Positions 27,468 to 39,000 of a DNA stretch of 64,000 bases are shown piece after piece. The position numbers and the translations under genes were made by a program. The stretch is from Synaphobranchus kaupii (lineage: Eukaryota; Chordata; Actinopteri; Anguilliformes; Synaphobranchidae). Position 1 is the stretch's first letter. Every line of letters starts with the position of its first letter. Under the pieces are notes generated by a model. That model saw nothing but the letters and a program-made list of their open reading frames with translations. It ran no database searches and was not told where the DNA came from. The stretch lies in the NCBI GenBank assembly GCA_029718625.1, contig CM056380.1, positions 106,314,870-106,378,869 of the forward strand, given 5' to 3'.

Positions 27468-27609
27468 CACTTGTTCTTGGAAGTTCCTCTGGGTACGAGC
27501 GTCTAAATGAACGTTAAGTAAGAAGATGGGAACAAGGTGAAGCCTGTCCAGCCACGCCCACCTCTGCAGTAACCAGGGAAACGCAGCTCAGTTGGAAGAA
27601 GGACAGGAT

Positions 27610-27832
27610 CGAGAGAAACACACTCCATACGCTGTGTACACGCTTTCTCCGGGAGAGAAACACACTCCATACGCTGCTTTCTCCGGGAGAGAAACACACT
27701 CCATACGCTGTGTACACGCTTTCTCCGGGAGAGAAACACACTACATACGCTGCTTTCTCTGGGAGAGAAACACGCTCCATACGCTGCTTTCTCCGGGAGA
27801 GAAACACGCTCCATACGCTGCTTTCTCCGGGG
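27610..27832. repeat. 34/42-bp minisatellite, 6 copies
   Basis: Unit contains GAGAGAAACACACTCCATAC then GCTGCTTTCTCCGG; some units carry an inserted TGTACAC piece. Confidence 0.92.
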
Positions 27833-28147
27833 GATCCCCAGTAAGCAATAAGCAAATCAAATGTAGGTCCTGGAAAGAAAAAGAAAAAAAGAAAAACAGG
27901 CAGGTTTGTTTGCCTGCCAGTATAGTACAGTACAATGCTGTAGCAATGACAGAAATGGGACACTGTAAACATTCGCCCTAAACAGAACATGTTTAATAAT
28001 AGATGGTGGTTCTATTTTTGGTGGAGAGCACAGGTAGAACACACGGTGTTTGTTGCTAATGCGTAGTTGGGTGCGGAGTGATTTTTCCACACCACAGCAA
28101 TCTCACTGCGCGCTCTAAGCACAGGCCTCTAAGGGCAGCAGGGTGTA

Positions 28148-28388
28148 CACTGCAAAAACCAAAAAAAGGTCCGTCCCAACAAGTATAAGTATAAGACACA
28201 AAGATTGGCAATTAGGTGGTGAGTTTTACTCATTTCAACAGTTGCCAATGGAGTAAGACAATTTCACTTGTCAAGCAAAAAGTTACTTAACACAAGTAAA
28301 TATTTTCTCAAGTCTCTGAAGATTAAGTCTCATTACAAGACTAACACATAAGACTAAAACTAAAACAGTTAAGCCTTTTTTTCCACTG
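28148..28388. mobile_element. foldback MITE, family A copy 2 (241 bp)
   Basis: It shares GTGAGTTTTACTCATTTCAA-type sequence, TTTCACTTGTCAAGCAAAAA and TCTCATTACAAGACTAA with the copy at 10064-10341. Ends are CACTGCAAAAA and a decayed CACTG, with TA on each side. It lies just past the inferred bcl2l11 poly(A) site. Confidence 0.8.
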
Positions 28389-28584
28389 TAGTATGAAGGA
28401 ACGTGGCTCAGAACTCAAAGGTCAGGAAACGTGTACCACAAATTTCTTCAATAAATATAAATAATACGCTAACCCTATATAATTGGATTTTGCATATTGA
28501 AAAAAAAAACTTGAAACTTGAAATTTCTCTTTGATTTTTATTTAATAAGAAATTACATTTTTAAAAAACAGTTAATAAGATGCA

Positions 28585-28590
28585 TTTATT
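28585..28590 (-). promoter_or_regulatory. candidate bcl2l11 polyadenylation signal AATAAA
   Basis: On the minus strand the context is CTGTAAATAAATGCATC. A second AATAAA lies at 28537-28542. Cleavage would fall roughly between 28575 and 28520. It sits about 10 nt after a miR-25/92 type site, which is a plausible end of a long regulated 3' UTR. Confidence 0.5.
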
Positions 28591-28598
28591 TACAGCAG

Positions 28599-28606
28599 TA
28601 TTGCAC
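28599..28606 (-). promoter_or_regulatory. candidate miR-25/32/92/363 seed site in bcl2l11 3' UTR
   Basis: The minus strand reads GTGCAATA, a full 8-mer match to the seed of this microRNA family. Mammalian BCL2L11 is an established target of miR-17~92 and miR-25/32. One 8-mer can occur by chance; its position next to the poly(A) signal makes it more credible. Confidence 0.5.
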
Positions 28607-29671
28607 AATTCCAATTTTAAAAAGGCAAATTTTCAGTGCAAATTAAGAAAGGTTTAAAAAAATAAAAAAAACATTTTGCTACAAATGTACTGGGTCCAAT
28701 AAAGTGGAATAAAACAGTTCTTGGAGGTGTTCAGTGCAAATGGCGATTGAAGGGGTTGGATTTAATACAGTGATTAGTGCATGCGTGTGTGCACTCTTCC
28801 TCATACCTCAACGTTTTGTCCTTTTAAGAGAAGGCAGTCGATCAATCACATAACTGTTCTTTTGTTAAGACAATATTACATTGTAAATTCACTTCTTCTG
28901 TGAAACGGGTTACAGCCGAGGGAGGGTAATGAATCAGACTAAAGTGTCCATATTTCCAGAAGTTTCTGTCAATTTCAGTTTTACTGAAATTTAACCAACT
29001 GTCAAAGGCTTATTCGGATCTTTGAGAAATATTTGTCTTTTTTTGACTGGACAAATTTTGCTCAGCGGAGTATTCCTTAGAATAGTACAGCAGAATTACT
29101 ATATTGTGAGAACCACAGACTTTTCAGATGCTCCCTAAAATTAATTTTATCTTCCAGCTATGATCTAACCTGGCACAATTTAGTTTCCTTAAATGGCTAA
29201 AAGGTCACAGAGTCATTTTTGCAAACATACAAAGGGCTCATTTAAATAATTTCAGATTAGACTGACTGATAAGCGCTAAAACATCACAGCCGAGGATCTT
29301 ACTGATCTCATTGATTACCATTAAAGCAAAATTTAACAGACTAAATCCAACTGAATGTGACCACACATCATAACAATATCTAAGCGTTTGCCAGAAAAAT
29401 AAATACAAATTGGGCTGAACCGAAATTGGGGTGGAGTAATTTTTACTATAAGTACATAAAACCTGTCCCTTATTGTGACTAAAGGACTTGTAACCAGCCA
29501 GAGGAATGAAGCAGACATGCTGTATGTCAGCTGTACCATTAATCATGTGACCCTTTAAACTTTGACCCCAAGTGACCGTTTCAATGTTCCCCATTGGAAT
29601 GTGCTTTTTAACTCACAAAATGTCTACAAAATTAGTTCCTGGAAAAAGTAAACTCTTCCACCTTGGCCTTT

Positions 29672-29775
29672 AAACCAGGGGTGTTGAAATCCAGTCCTGA
29701 ACAGCCAGAGGGCCTGCAGTTTAACTCCAGTCCAAATGAACCACAGTTTCTGCAGGTTTTTGTGGTTTCCTTTCA
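29672..29775. repeat. dispersed fish repeat, copy 1
   Basis: Contains AAACCAGGGGTGTTGAAATC and CTGCAGGTTTTTGTGG then TTTCCTTTCAATC. Related sequence occurs at 59575-59728 in the opposite sense. It looks like a foldback-type dispersed repeat found near fish genes. Confidence 0.55.
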
Positions 29776-29817
29776 ATCTGCAGCCAGTGTGGGCCTTGGG
29801 AACATAGTGTATGGAGT

Positions 29818-30655
29818 GAGGGGACAGGGCACATAGTAAACAGGGGTCTGAGTGGACAGGGGACAGGGCACATAGTAAACAGGGGTCTGAGTGGACAGGG
29901 GACAGGGGACAGGGCACATAGTAAACAGGGGTCTGAGTGGACAGGCGACAGGGCACATAGTAAACAGGGGTCTGAGTGGACAGGAGAGAGGGCACATAGT
30001 AAACAGGGGTCTGAGTGGACAGGGGACAGGACACATAGTAAACAGGGGTCTGAGTGGACAGGGGACAGGGCACATAGTAAACAGGGGTCTGAGTGGACAG
30101 GGGACAGGGCACATAGTAAACAGGGGTCTGAGTGGACAGGGGACAGGGCACAAAGTAAACAGGGGTCTGAGTGGACAGGGGACAGGGCACATAGTAAACA
30201 GGGGTCTGAGTGGACAGGAGAGAGGGCACATAGTAAACGGGTCTGAGTGGACAGGGGACAGGGCACATAGTAAACAGGGGTCTGAGTGGACAGGAGACAG
30301 GGCACATAGTAAACAGGGGTCTGAGTGGACAGGGGACAGGGCACATAGTAAACAGGGGTCTGAGTGGACAGGAGAGAGGGCACATAGTAAACAGGGGTCT
30401 GAGTGGACAGGGGACAGGGCACATAGTAAACAGGGGTCTGAGTGGACAGGGGACAGGGCACATAGTAAACAGGGGTCTGAGTGGACAGGGGACAGGGCAC
30501 ATAGTAAACGGGTCTGAGTGGACAGGAGAGAGGGCACAAAGTAAACAGGGGTCTGAGTGGACAGGGGACAGGGCACATAGTAAACAGGGGTCTGAGTGGA
30601 CAGGGGACAGGGCACATAGTAAACAGGGGTCTGAGTGGACAGGGGACAGGGGACA
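29818..30655. repeat. 39-bp minisatellite, about 21 copies (in inferred 3' UTR)
   Basis: Unit contains GGCACATAGTAAACAGGGGT and CTGAGTGGACAGGGGACAG. Variants include GGAGAGAGG and AAACGGG. The unit is 13 codons, so several stop-free frames overlap on both strands. Confidence 0.96.
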
Positions 30656-30766
30656 GGGAACGGAGATCATATTCGGTCACAGTCTTGGTGTATTTGCAAA
30701 ACAATAAGGGAAAAAAACTATTTAAAAACCTGCATTCAGCTGATCTGCATCAGCTGTTTTTCACTG

Positions 30767-31215
30767 GTGCAGTTACGCTGTGACACTTAACGCTCTGCAT
30801 TACGCTGTGACACTTAACGCTCTGCATTACGCTGTGACACTTAACGCTCTGCATTACGCTGTGACACTTAACGCTCTGCATTACGCTGTGACACTTAACG
30901 CTCTGCATTACGCTGTGACACTTAACGCTCTGCATTACGCTGTGACACTTAACGCTCTGCATTACGCTGTGACACTTAACGCTCTGCATTACGCTGTGAC
31001 ACTTAACGCTCTGCATTACGCTGTGACACTTAACGCTCTGCATTACGCTGTGACACTGAACGCTCTGCATTACGCTGTGACACTTAACGCTCTGCATTAC
31101 GCTGTGACACTTAACGCTCTGCATTACGCTGTGACACTTAACGCTCTGCATTACGCTGTGACACTTAACGCTCTGCATTACGCTGTGACACTTAACGCTC
31201 TGCATTACGCTGTGA
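30767..31215. repeat. 27-bp minisatellite, about 16.5 copies (in inferred 3' UTR)
   Basis: Unit contains CATTACGCTGTGACACTTAA then CGCTCTG. Only one internal mismatch is visible (ACACTGA near 31056), so it is nearly perfect. Open on both strands because of the stop-free 9-codon unit. Confidence 0.97.
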
Positions 31216-31379
31216 ATTGTGTAATAATATACTCTTAAAGTTCTGGAATCTAAAAATGACTCTAATAGGATTTATAACATTAGGCTGGTTAACAAGGCAG
31301 ATTTAAGTGCCTTTTGCAACACGGCATCAACCAATAATGCAATTTACAGTGGAGGGAAAAACTGCAATACAATAACATT

Positions 31380-31485
31380 CTCCAGGCAATACAGTGACAC
31401 TGTCACGACAATACAGTGACACTGTCACGACAATACAGTGATGCTGTCACGACAATATAGTCACACTGTCATGACAGACAGTTAT
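31380..31485. repeat. 22-bp tandem repeat, about 4.5 copies
   Basis: Unit contains ACGACAATACAGTGACACTG and TC, with the near-palindrome ACAGTGACACTGT in each unit. An (ATC)8 tract follows at 31544-31567. 31568-32878 is UTR-like single-copy sequence with a small GAGGAGCAGAGGGTGTGAC duplication near 32163-32240. Confidence 0.9.
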
Positions 31486-32143
31486 GGCAAGACTTCCAGG
31501 AATCACATTTCTTTCTGAAAGACTTTGATATGGACGTTGCTCTTATCATCATCATCATCATCATCACCACCATCTCTAACAGAACTCTCTGTTTAACACT
31601 GATTAAAATCCTTCTCTGGACCACACAAAAAAGGCTTACAGGTACTGAATGGTGCTCCCTCATAATGAGACCATATCACAGTCACTAGACTACACAAAAA
31701 GAAGCAGTGATCTGACAGAATGTGACTGTGGACACAATACTGGAGGCTCGGGCCAAACCGTGGAGGCAAACACATTTCTTATAAGAGGTAGACGGCTGTG
31801 AGTCGATGGAAGACCATTTAACTAACAGATGCATTACTCATCAATGTACTGGATTTACCCAAGGCCTGGATGAGCCTGGTGCTCCCCTACAGCATGTCAA
31901 TAATGCAAGGCTGACCAGGAAATACTTTTGAAAAGTACATGGTACTAAATGGGAGAATATAACATCAGCACATATACATTTTTATGGTTCATTGGCTTGG
32001 TGGTAAAACGGGACACTTACATTTGGAGATTCATCTTGCCTATGAATTTTAGCTGATTAAATGTTTCGATTTCTATCATTTCTGTGCAAATGGCAATTGC
32101 TATTTCACCTTGAGGGGTAACTTGTGTGGCTGCTGTTCTAACA

Positions 32144-32150
32144 AAAGTGC
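32144..32150 (-). promoter_or_regulatory. candidate miR-17/20/106 seed site in bcl2l11 3' UTR
   Basis: The minus strand reads GCACTTT, a 7-mer match to the miR-17 family, about 730 nt after the stop codon. It was the only copy found by eye in the inferred UTR. Chance occurrence is quite possible. Confidence 0.3.
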
Positions 32151-32878
32151 AAAACGGATAATGAGGAGCAGAGGGTGTGACTGAGGAAGAGGAGGAGCGG
32201 AGGGTGTGACCGTGAGGAAGAGGGTGTGACTGAGGAAGAGGAGTGGAGCTGGAAAGCTGTGGATGTTGTGAACTGATTGACCACTTCAAATGAAACAAAT
32301 AAAATTTCAAAAACAACACACACATTTAGAATTACAGACATTAAAAAAAATTTAAATAAAAAGATATAAAAAGAAATAAATAGTTACAAGAAATGATCAT
32401 AAGATGTGGGAAAGGAACAACCTTTGGATGCACACATTACATACGAGCGACTGAAAGCGCTAATGCATATCCACAGGGTGTTGTCTGGTGTGTACGCTGG
32501 TTTTGATCCCCGTCTCTAGATAGTATCTTTGGCTTTTTTGCGTCGGCTCAGCTCTCCAAGTTTAGCAGGAAAACAGTTATGAGGTACAACTCCAACCTTT
32601 TACACAAATCCCAGTGGAACGGTTTAACTTTCTTCTTTTTTTCCGTTGCATTCATCCCAAACCGGCCCAAGCAGAAGAACTGCTCTCCTTCTCACAGAAG
32701 CGTCAATAAGCAGGTTTTAAAAGCAGAGGCTTGTTTCTGAAGTGAGCGGCCAGAGCCGTAGAATGAAAGGTAGTAAAGAAAGAAGCCTACAGTACATATT
32801 CACATATCTACAGTGTGCAGGAAAGACGTCCGGCTGCTACGCGACTGCTGGGTGTCCGTCTGTACATCTGCCCGTCCA

Positions 32879-33013
32879 TCATCTCCGTCTCAGGATCTGG
32901 AGAAGACGCCGGAACAGGACGCTGATCCAGAGCAGGAGGGCGGGTCTGTTCTGGCCCCGCCCTACGTCCGGCCAGCCCGCTATGCCGTTCCTGTCCCGGA
33001 CTCCCTGGACTCC
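32879..33013 (-). CDS. bcl2l11: bcl2l11 coding exon 4 (C-terminal membrane anchor and stop)
   Basis: The acceptor is excellent: a long T/C tract ending TTTTCAG. Phase 0 gives 44 residues (168-211) and then TGA at 32879-32881. The end [17 protein letters not shown] plus a basic RRR tail is the type of tail-anchor seen at the Bim C-terminus. The first 20 residues are Gly/Arg-rich and poorly conserved, as expected for this exon. The longer overlapping frame on the same strand (32808-33179) reads through the acceptor and is not the coding frame. Confidence 0.9.
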   Translation of the reverse strand, partial: GVQGVRDRNGIAGWPDVGRGQNRPALLLWISVLFRRLLQILRRR

Positions 33014-36000
33014 CTGAAAAGACAAAAAGAGGGGGAAAAAAAGGTCCAGTCAGTGTGACGCCTTGGTGGTCTGTGGAATGCTGGGAATGCTGGAAGCTCC
33101 GAGCCGCCGTGGAATGCTGGGAGCTCCGAGCCGCCGTGGAATGACGCAGTAGGAGGAAATATACTCCATGGATACCCAATCCGGCCCTGGTTTTCTTTTC
33201 TCCCAGGTAATTAACTGAACAATTAGTGCTACTGATTCACACCTGACTCCCAGGTAAAGGGAGGGTGGAACCGGAATCTTGGCCCTCGAGGACCGAGATT
33301 TCAGTGACAGGGGCCTACTCCACAGGGGCCTACTCCACAGGGGCCTACTCCAGGATTACCCTAACCCTACTCCAGGATTACCCTAACCCTACTCCAGGAT
33401 TACCCTAACCCTACTCCAGGATTACCCTAACCCTACTCCAGGATTACCCTAACCCTACTCCAGGATTACCCTAACCCTACTCCAGGATTACCCTAACCCT
33501 ACTCCAGGATTACCCTAACCCTACTCCAGGATTACCCTAACCCTACTCCAGGATTACTCTAACCCTACTCCAGGATTACCCTAACCCTACTCCAGGATTA
33601 CTCTAACCCTACTCCAGGATTACCCTAACCCTACTCCAGGATTACCCTAACCCTACTCCAGGATTACCCTAACCCTACTCCAGGACTCCACTGTGCTAAT
33701 GGTGCCATGCTAATCTAACCCTGCTTCACTGAAAAGAAGAAAATGTGTCTGCAAAGTATGTTCTCTTGTGGTTTTTTTGTGGGTAGAACAGGTGTAAATT
33801 ACTGCCTGATTGGCTGCAGCTGGCAGTAAATTACTGTGGAATTGTGGGAAGGGGCAGAGTTGAACCGCCTTCCACCCATTCCTGCCCATACCTCCTGTAA
33901 ATCTAGCGACTGGCGGGTGCAAATTCTAAAACGACAGGAAGGTCTTAATTACTCACCAGCTCTGGGAAGTCAGAGAGAAGGTAATTGCAATGTTGAAGTG
34001 CTACATTGTAAACACTGTTGATCTTGGTGGTGTGTGAAAAGGGGCGAGTTTCAACAAGTAAAAAAAAAAACAAGTAAAAAAAACAAAAACAAATGCCCAT
34101 TGCTCCTGCAGTAAAACTGCTCAACTCTATGGTAGCATCATTCCAAAGAGTCCCAATCTTCGAAAAATGCACCCTCCCTCACTACCACCTCCTCTCCTCC
34201 CTTCCTCCACTACCACCTCCTCTCCTCCTTTACTCCACTACCACCTCCTCTCCTCCTTTACTCCACTACCACCTCCTGTACTCCGTGCCCCAGAAACGGA
34301 TCTTTGTGTTTTAATCTAATGTTGCTGATTACATCTTAATTACGTATTAATGGTTACATATTAATTAATGTCTCGACGCAAACCGCAATGTCAAGTACAT
34401 TGTATACTGTACATGTAAATAATTACTCAAAACGTTCAGGCAGTTTTGCATATTTCCAGGTAGGAGGGGAGTGGTAGTGGGGGAGTGGAGGAAGGGAGGT
34501 GGGGAGTGTAGAATATTGGGACGCACCCAAGATTTCACAGCTCTGTTTGGCTCTATGGTACAGCTCTGTTTGGCTCTATGGTACAGCTCTGTTTGGCTCG
34601 ATGGTACAGCTCTGTTTGGCTCGATGGTACAGCTCTGTTTGGCTCGATGGTACAGCTCTGTTTGGCTCAATGGTACAGCTCTGTTTGGCTCTATGGTACA
34701 GCTCTGTTTGGCTCGATGGTACAGCTCTATTTGGCTCGATGGTACAGCTCTGTTTGGCTCAATGGTACAGCTCTGTTTGGCTCGATGGTACAGCTCTGTT
34801 TGGCTCTATGGTACAGCTTTGTTTGGCTCGATGGTACAGCTCTGTTTGGCTCGATGGTACAGCTTTGTTTGGCTCTATGGTACAGCTCTGTTTGGCTCGA
34901 TGGTACAGCTTTGTTTGGCTCTATGGTACAGCTCTGTTTGGCTCGATGGTACAGCTCTGTTTGGCTCAATGGTACAGCTCTGTTTGGCTCTATGGTACAG
35001 CTCTGTTTGGCTCGATGGTACAGCTCTGTTTGGCTCAATGGTACAGCTCTGTTTGGCTCTATGGTACAGCTCTGTTTGGCTCGATGGTACAGCTCTGTTT
35101 GGCTCAATGGTACAGCTCTGTTTGGCTCAATGGTACAGCTCTGTTTGGCTCGATGGTACAGCTCTGTTTGGCTCAATGGTACAGCTCTGTTTGGCTCTAT
35201 GGTACAGCTTTGTTTGGCTCTATGGTACAGCTCTGTTTGGCTCGATGGTACAGCTCTGTTTGGCTCGATGGTACAGCTCTGTTTGGCTCGATGGTACATT
35301 GTTCTCTGGGGGATTTCAGTTGGTCAGGGGCTGGCGGGGGGACTTGTCTATCCTGAGGACCACCATCCTGTAGACTTTGTAGACACTATATCTATATCAC
35401 TATAACAATATCACTATATATCACTGTATCAATATCACTATATCTATGCTGCTTAGCCCCAGTTTCGCCTCCGCCAGGCATTTTAGTACAATTTTTATAA
35501 TTATAATAAACTAATATATAAAAGTAAATCAACAATTCTAATCCTTTCTGATATTCACCCTGGCTACGCAGCGCTATGTTGTACGGATGTGTGTATGTGT
35601 GTGTGTGTGTGTAGGGAGCTCACACAAAATAAGGTAAACTGGTTTCTAACATTGGCTAACCTTAGCACCCCCATGTATTGACCTAGCCCATTAGCCCAGG
35701 CTAACGTTGGCTAACCTCAGCACCCCCATGTATTGACCTAGCCCATTAGCCCAGGCTAACGTTGGCTAACCTCAGCACCCCCATGTATTGACCTAGCCCA
35801 TTAGCCCAGGCTAACGTTGGCTAACCTCAGCACCCCCATGTATTGACCTAGCCCATTAGCCCAGGGAGAGAAATGTTCCTGGTGCCGTCACTGAGTCCAA
35901 TAATGTCATTGATTAGTGCGTCAGGTTTAAATCAGTCCTGATTGGACGGGAGGAATGAAAACCAGCATCACTACTGGCCCTGAAGGCCAGATTTGAGTGT

Positions 36001-39000
36001 CCCTGTGCTGTGCGCTCTGACCAATACCTGCCCGCATCGCAGCGGCACCTCATTCCCTGCTTTTAAACCCTCTGGAGCGCACAGCTGCTTGAATTTCCAG
36101 CCATCTTCACCCCACTTGGGTCAAACACGCAATGTGGAACACTTTAAAAACGCTAGTAAACGCCAGATGTTTCAATGTTCTGAACAACGTCATTCTTCGT
36201 CACGTTTCGTAAAAAATTCTGCAAGAGCGGTTTCAAATTTTACCAGCATCTAAGGAGTTCACTGCCGTTAACTGTAAGAGCAACACTGAGCACGCAACGA
36301 GCAACTACTTCCAATCAACACAAACTATGCTATGCACACAAAATCTCATTAAAAACCTACAGGGAAAAAATGTCTAAATCTAAAAGGAGGACCTTCTGAC
36401 ATGGAAAACGAAACGCACAATGGATAGTCACTTTTTAAATAGGGGTAGGAAACGCTTTCTCCTCACACACCAGTCCAATAGGCTTTTAATACATCCTGTT
36501 GGCAAAGAGGGGGGGTGGTGTCAAGTCAAGTACTTTACAAAGCTGCCAGTAAAAAAAACATAATAAACTGAGACTGGATTTTTGCAGCATTTCAGTTGAA
36601 TACAGATGAAGTTAGTCACACAATGTCCTTATTCAGTATGATCTTCAGTGACTTTGCGCAACCTTATGAACACACCAGCCTGTTCCATGTAGAGAAATGA
36701 AGAGGGGGGGGGGTGTTTTGAGGTGTGGCTGGAGGTTGTCAAACAGCTGGCTCAGAGCCTACAGCTTAATTTATGCCCCCCCTCTGTAGTATACAGGCCC
36801 ATAGTACAGCTCCACATCCCCTCCTCTGTAGTACACAGGCCCATAGTACAGCTCCACATCCCCTCCTCTGTAGTACACAGGCCCATAGTACAGCTCCACA
36901 TCCCCTCCTCTGTAGTATACAGGCCCATAGTACAGCTCCACATCCCCTCCTCTGTAGTACACAGGCCCATAGTACAGCTCCACATCCCCTCCTCTGTAGT
37001 ACACAGGCCCATAGTACAGCTCCACATCCCCTCCTCTGTAGTACACAGGCCCATAGTACAGCTCCACATCCCCTCCTCTGTAGTACACAGGCCCATAGTA
37101 CAGCTCCACATCCCCTCCTCTGTAGTACACAGGCCCATAGTACAGCTCCACATCCCCTCCTCTGTAGTACACAGGCCCATAGTACAGCTCCACATCCCCT
37201 CCTCTGTAGTACACAGGCCCATAGTACAGCTCCACATCCCCTCTGTAGTATACAGGCCCTTTTTGCAACTGTCTGAAACGCTGATGAGTAGCTCTCGTGT
37301 GTGTTACCAGAAAGTAACACGTTCGGTGTTACAATACGACGGCGCCAATCCACAAACTGCAAAAACCACAACTGTTTTACATGTATCTAAGTATTTATCT
37401 GCCTAATAATAATGTATTAGTATACTAATTAACAATTATACAAAATTATTGTTTTTACTTTTATAGAAATATTTGTCATTTATAATGTTATATTATTGTA
37501 GCAATATTAATAACAAATGTCACATGTCGAATATTAATGCTTAGACATGTGAAAGCTGGCTGTTCGCAGGGCCTGGTACTGAGGAGATTATTATGCATTG
37601 TGCTAAACCCCACACACACTTTCACAGACAAAATAAAACTCAGCCTTCCTAAATTTGAGCTGCTGAACTGTTGGAAACAATGAGGTCCTGGGGGGGGGGG
37701 CTGTACGGACACTGCGAGCGGCTTTCCAATTGCACAAATCCGCGCCGTTTGCGAGTTATCCATCGGACCCCTGGCCACAAGCTTGGCTTTCGCTGGGTCA
37801 AAGGTCAAAGGAGGTCAGTGGGGGACGGCCAACTCCAGAATATTACCTCTGCAAACTTGGCAGGGGGGGGGGGGGGGGGGGCCCAAAACAGGTGCGGGCT
37901 TTTGGCCCAGAGACTTGGCAGGGGCTCGCTCGTTTGGCACCAGCCGATCGCGATAAGCAGCAGGCTTTTTCCTCGGGGGCACTCGGCCTAGAACCCGCCA
38001 GGAAGCACACGCCGCAAACGTGATTCCTGTTTAGAAACAAAAAGAACCTCTCCACCCGCCCCCCCCCCTCCACAGCCCCCTCAAAAAAAAAAAAAAAAAA
38101 CCACAAAACATTTTTCAAATCCTGTGTGCACGTCTTTTTTTTACCGGCATCTTTGATTGCTATCTCTCTGGCTTCAGACGGGGGTTGGCATTGTTGGGGC
38201 GATCCGCGGAAGGGGACCTGGGTCCAGGCGAAAGGCGGACGGCATCTGAAGGTGCGGGCGGGAGGACGTCTCGCTCCGGGGAAATGTGGCACGTAAAACG
38301 CCTGCCGCGCACACCGTCCGTCGCCGCGGAGGCGACTCTCCTGGTTACCGCCGCTACGCCGATATCCAGGCCAAAAATCACAAACAGCCCATGAACCGAA
38401 CTACGTGCTCAAACTAGGGAAACAGGTGCGGAGGAAACGCGCCGAGCACAAATGAGTTAACCCTTAGATGGATCTGTAGTGGCAAACTCACTGCACCTTT
38501 AACCAAGCTATTTCTGCATAGTGCTGTCATACATTGGCTAGCTTGCAGATGTTACCATGGAGAAATTCCTGCATAAGTGATGACATACATTAGTACAGTA
38601 CGACATCACAACATCACCCCCCCCCCCCCCCCAAACCCCTCGAGTCAGTCAGGCAAACACTGCTACATAGCTATATCTGTACAGTGTTAGCCTACATAGC
38701 TATATCTGTACAGTGTTAGCCTACATAGCTATATCTGTACAGTGTTAGCCTACATAGCTATATCTGTACAGTGTTAGCCTACATAGCTATATCTGTACAG
38801 TGTTAGCCTACATAGCTATATCTGTACAGTGTTAGCCTACATAGCTATATCTGTACAGTGTTAGCCTACATAGCTGAGCCTGTACAGTGTTAGCCTATAT
38901 AGCTATATCTGTACAGTGTTAGCCTACATAGCTATATCTGTACAGTGCTAACCAACATAGCTGAGCCTGTACAGTGTTAGCCTACATAGCTATATCTGTA

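Larger units (their letters stand above)
28565..32878 (-). other. bcl2l11: inferred 3' UTR of bcl2l11
   Basis: Between the stop codon and the AATAAA at 28585-28590 there is no other gene or convincing splice acceptor, and much of it (28590-29640, 31490-32870) is non-repetitive AT-rich DNA. Mammalian BCL2L11 also has a multi-kilobase 3' UTR. The stretch includes a dispersed fish repeat (29672-29775), a 39-bp array, a 27-bp array and a 22-bp array. Its continuity is an inference; an earlier poly(A) site could remove the arrays from some transcripts. Confidence 0.55.

Noticed and set aside
29624..30704. Pro/Cys-rich frames of 200-350 codons across the 39-bp array
   Set aside because: Overlapping frames of the same array on both strands; unit is 13 codons without stops.
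32808..33179. 123-codon minus-strand frame covering the last Bim exon
   Set aside because: It reads through the TTTTCAG acceptor in a different frame from the exon 3 junction; the phase-0 frame gives the tail anchor and stop.
33345..33685. True chromosome-end telomere
   Set aside because: The telomere-like core is embedded in a longer 22-bp unit and lies inside an intron with normal sequence on both sides.
34471..35405. Three overlapping forward frames of about 275-300 codons
   Set aside because: A 23-bp stop-free unit is open in every frame; no coding evidence.
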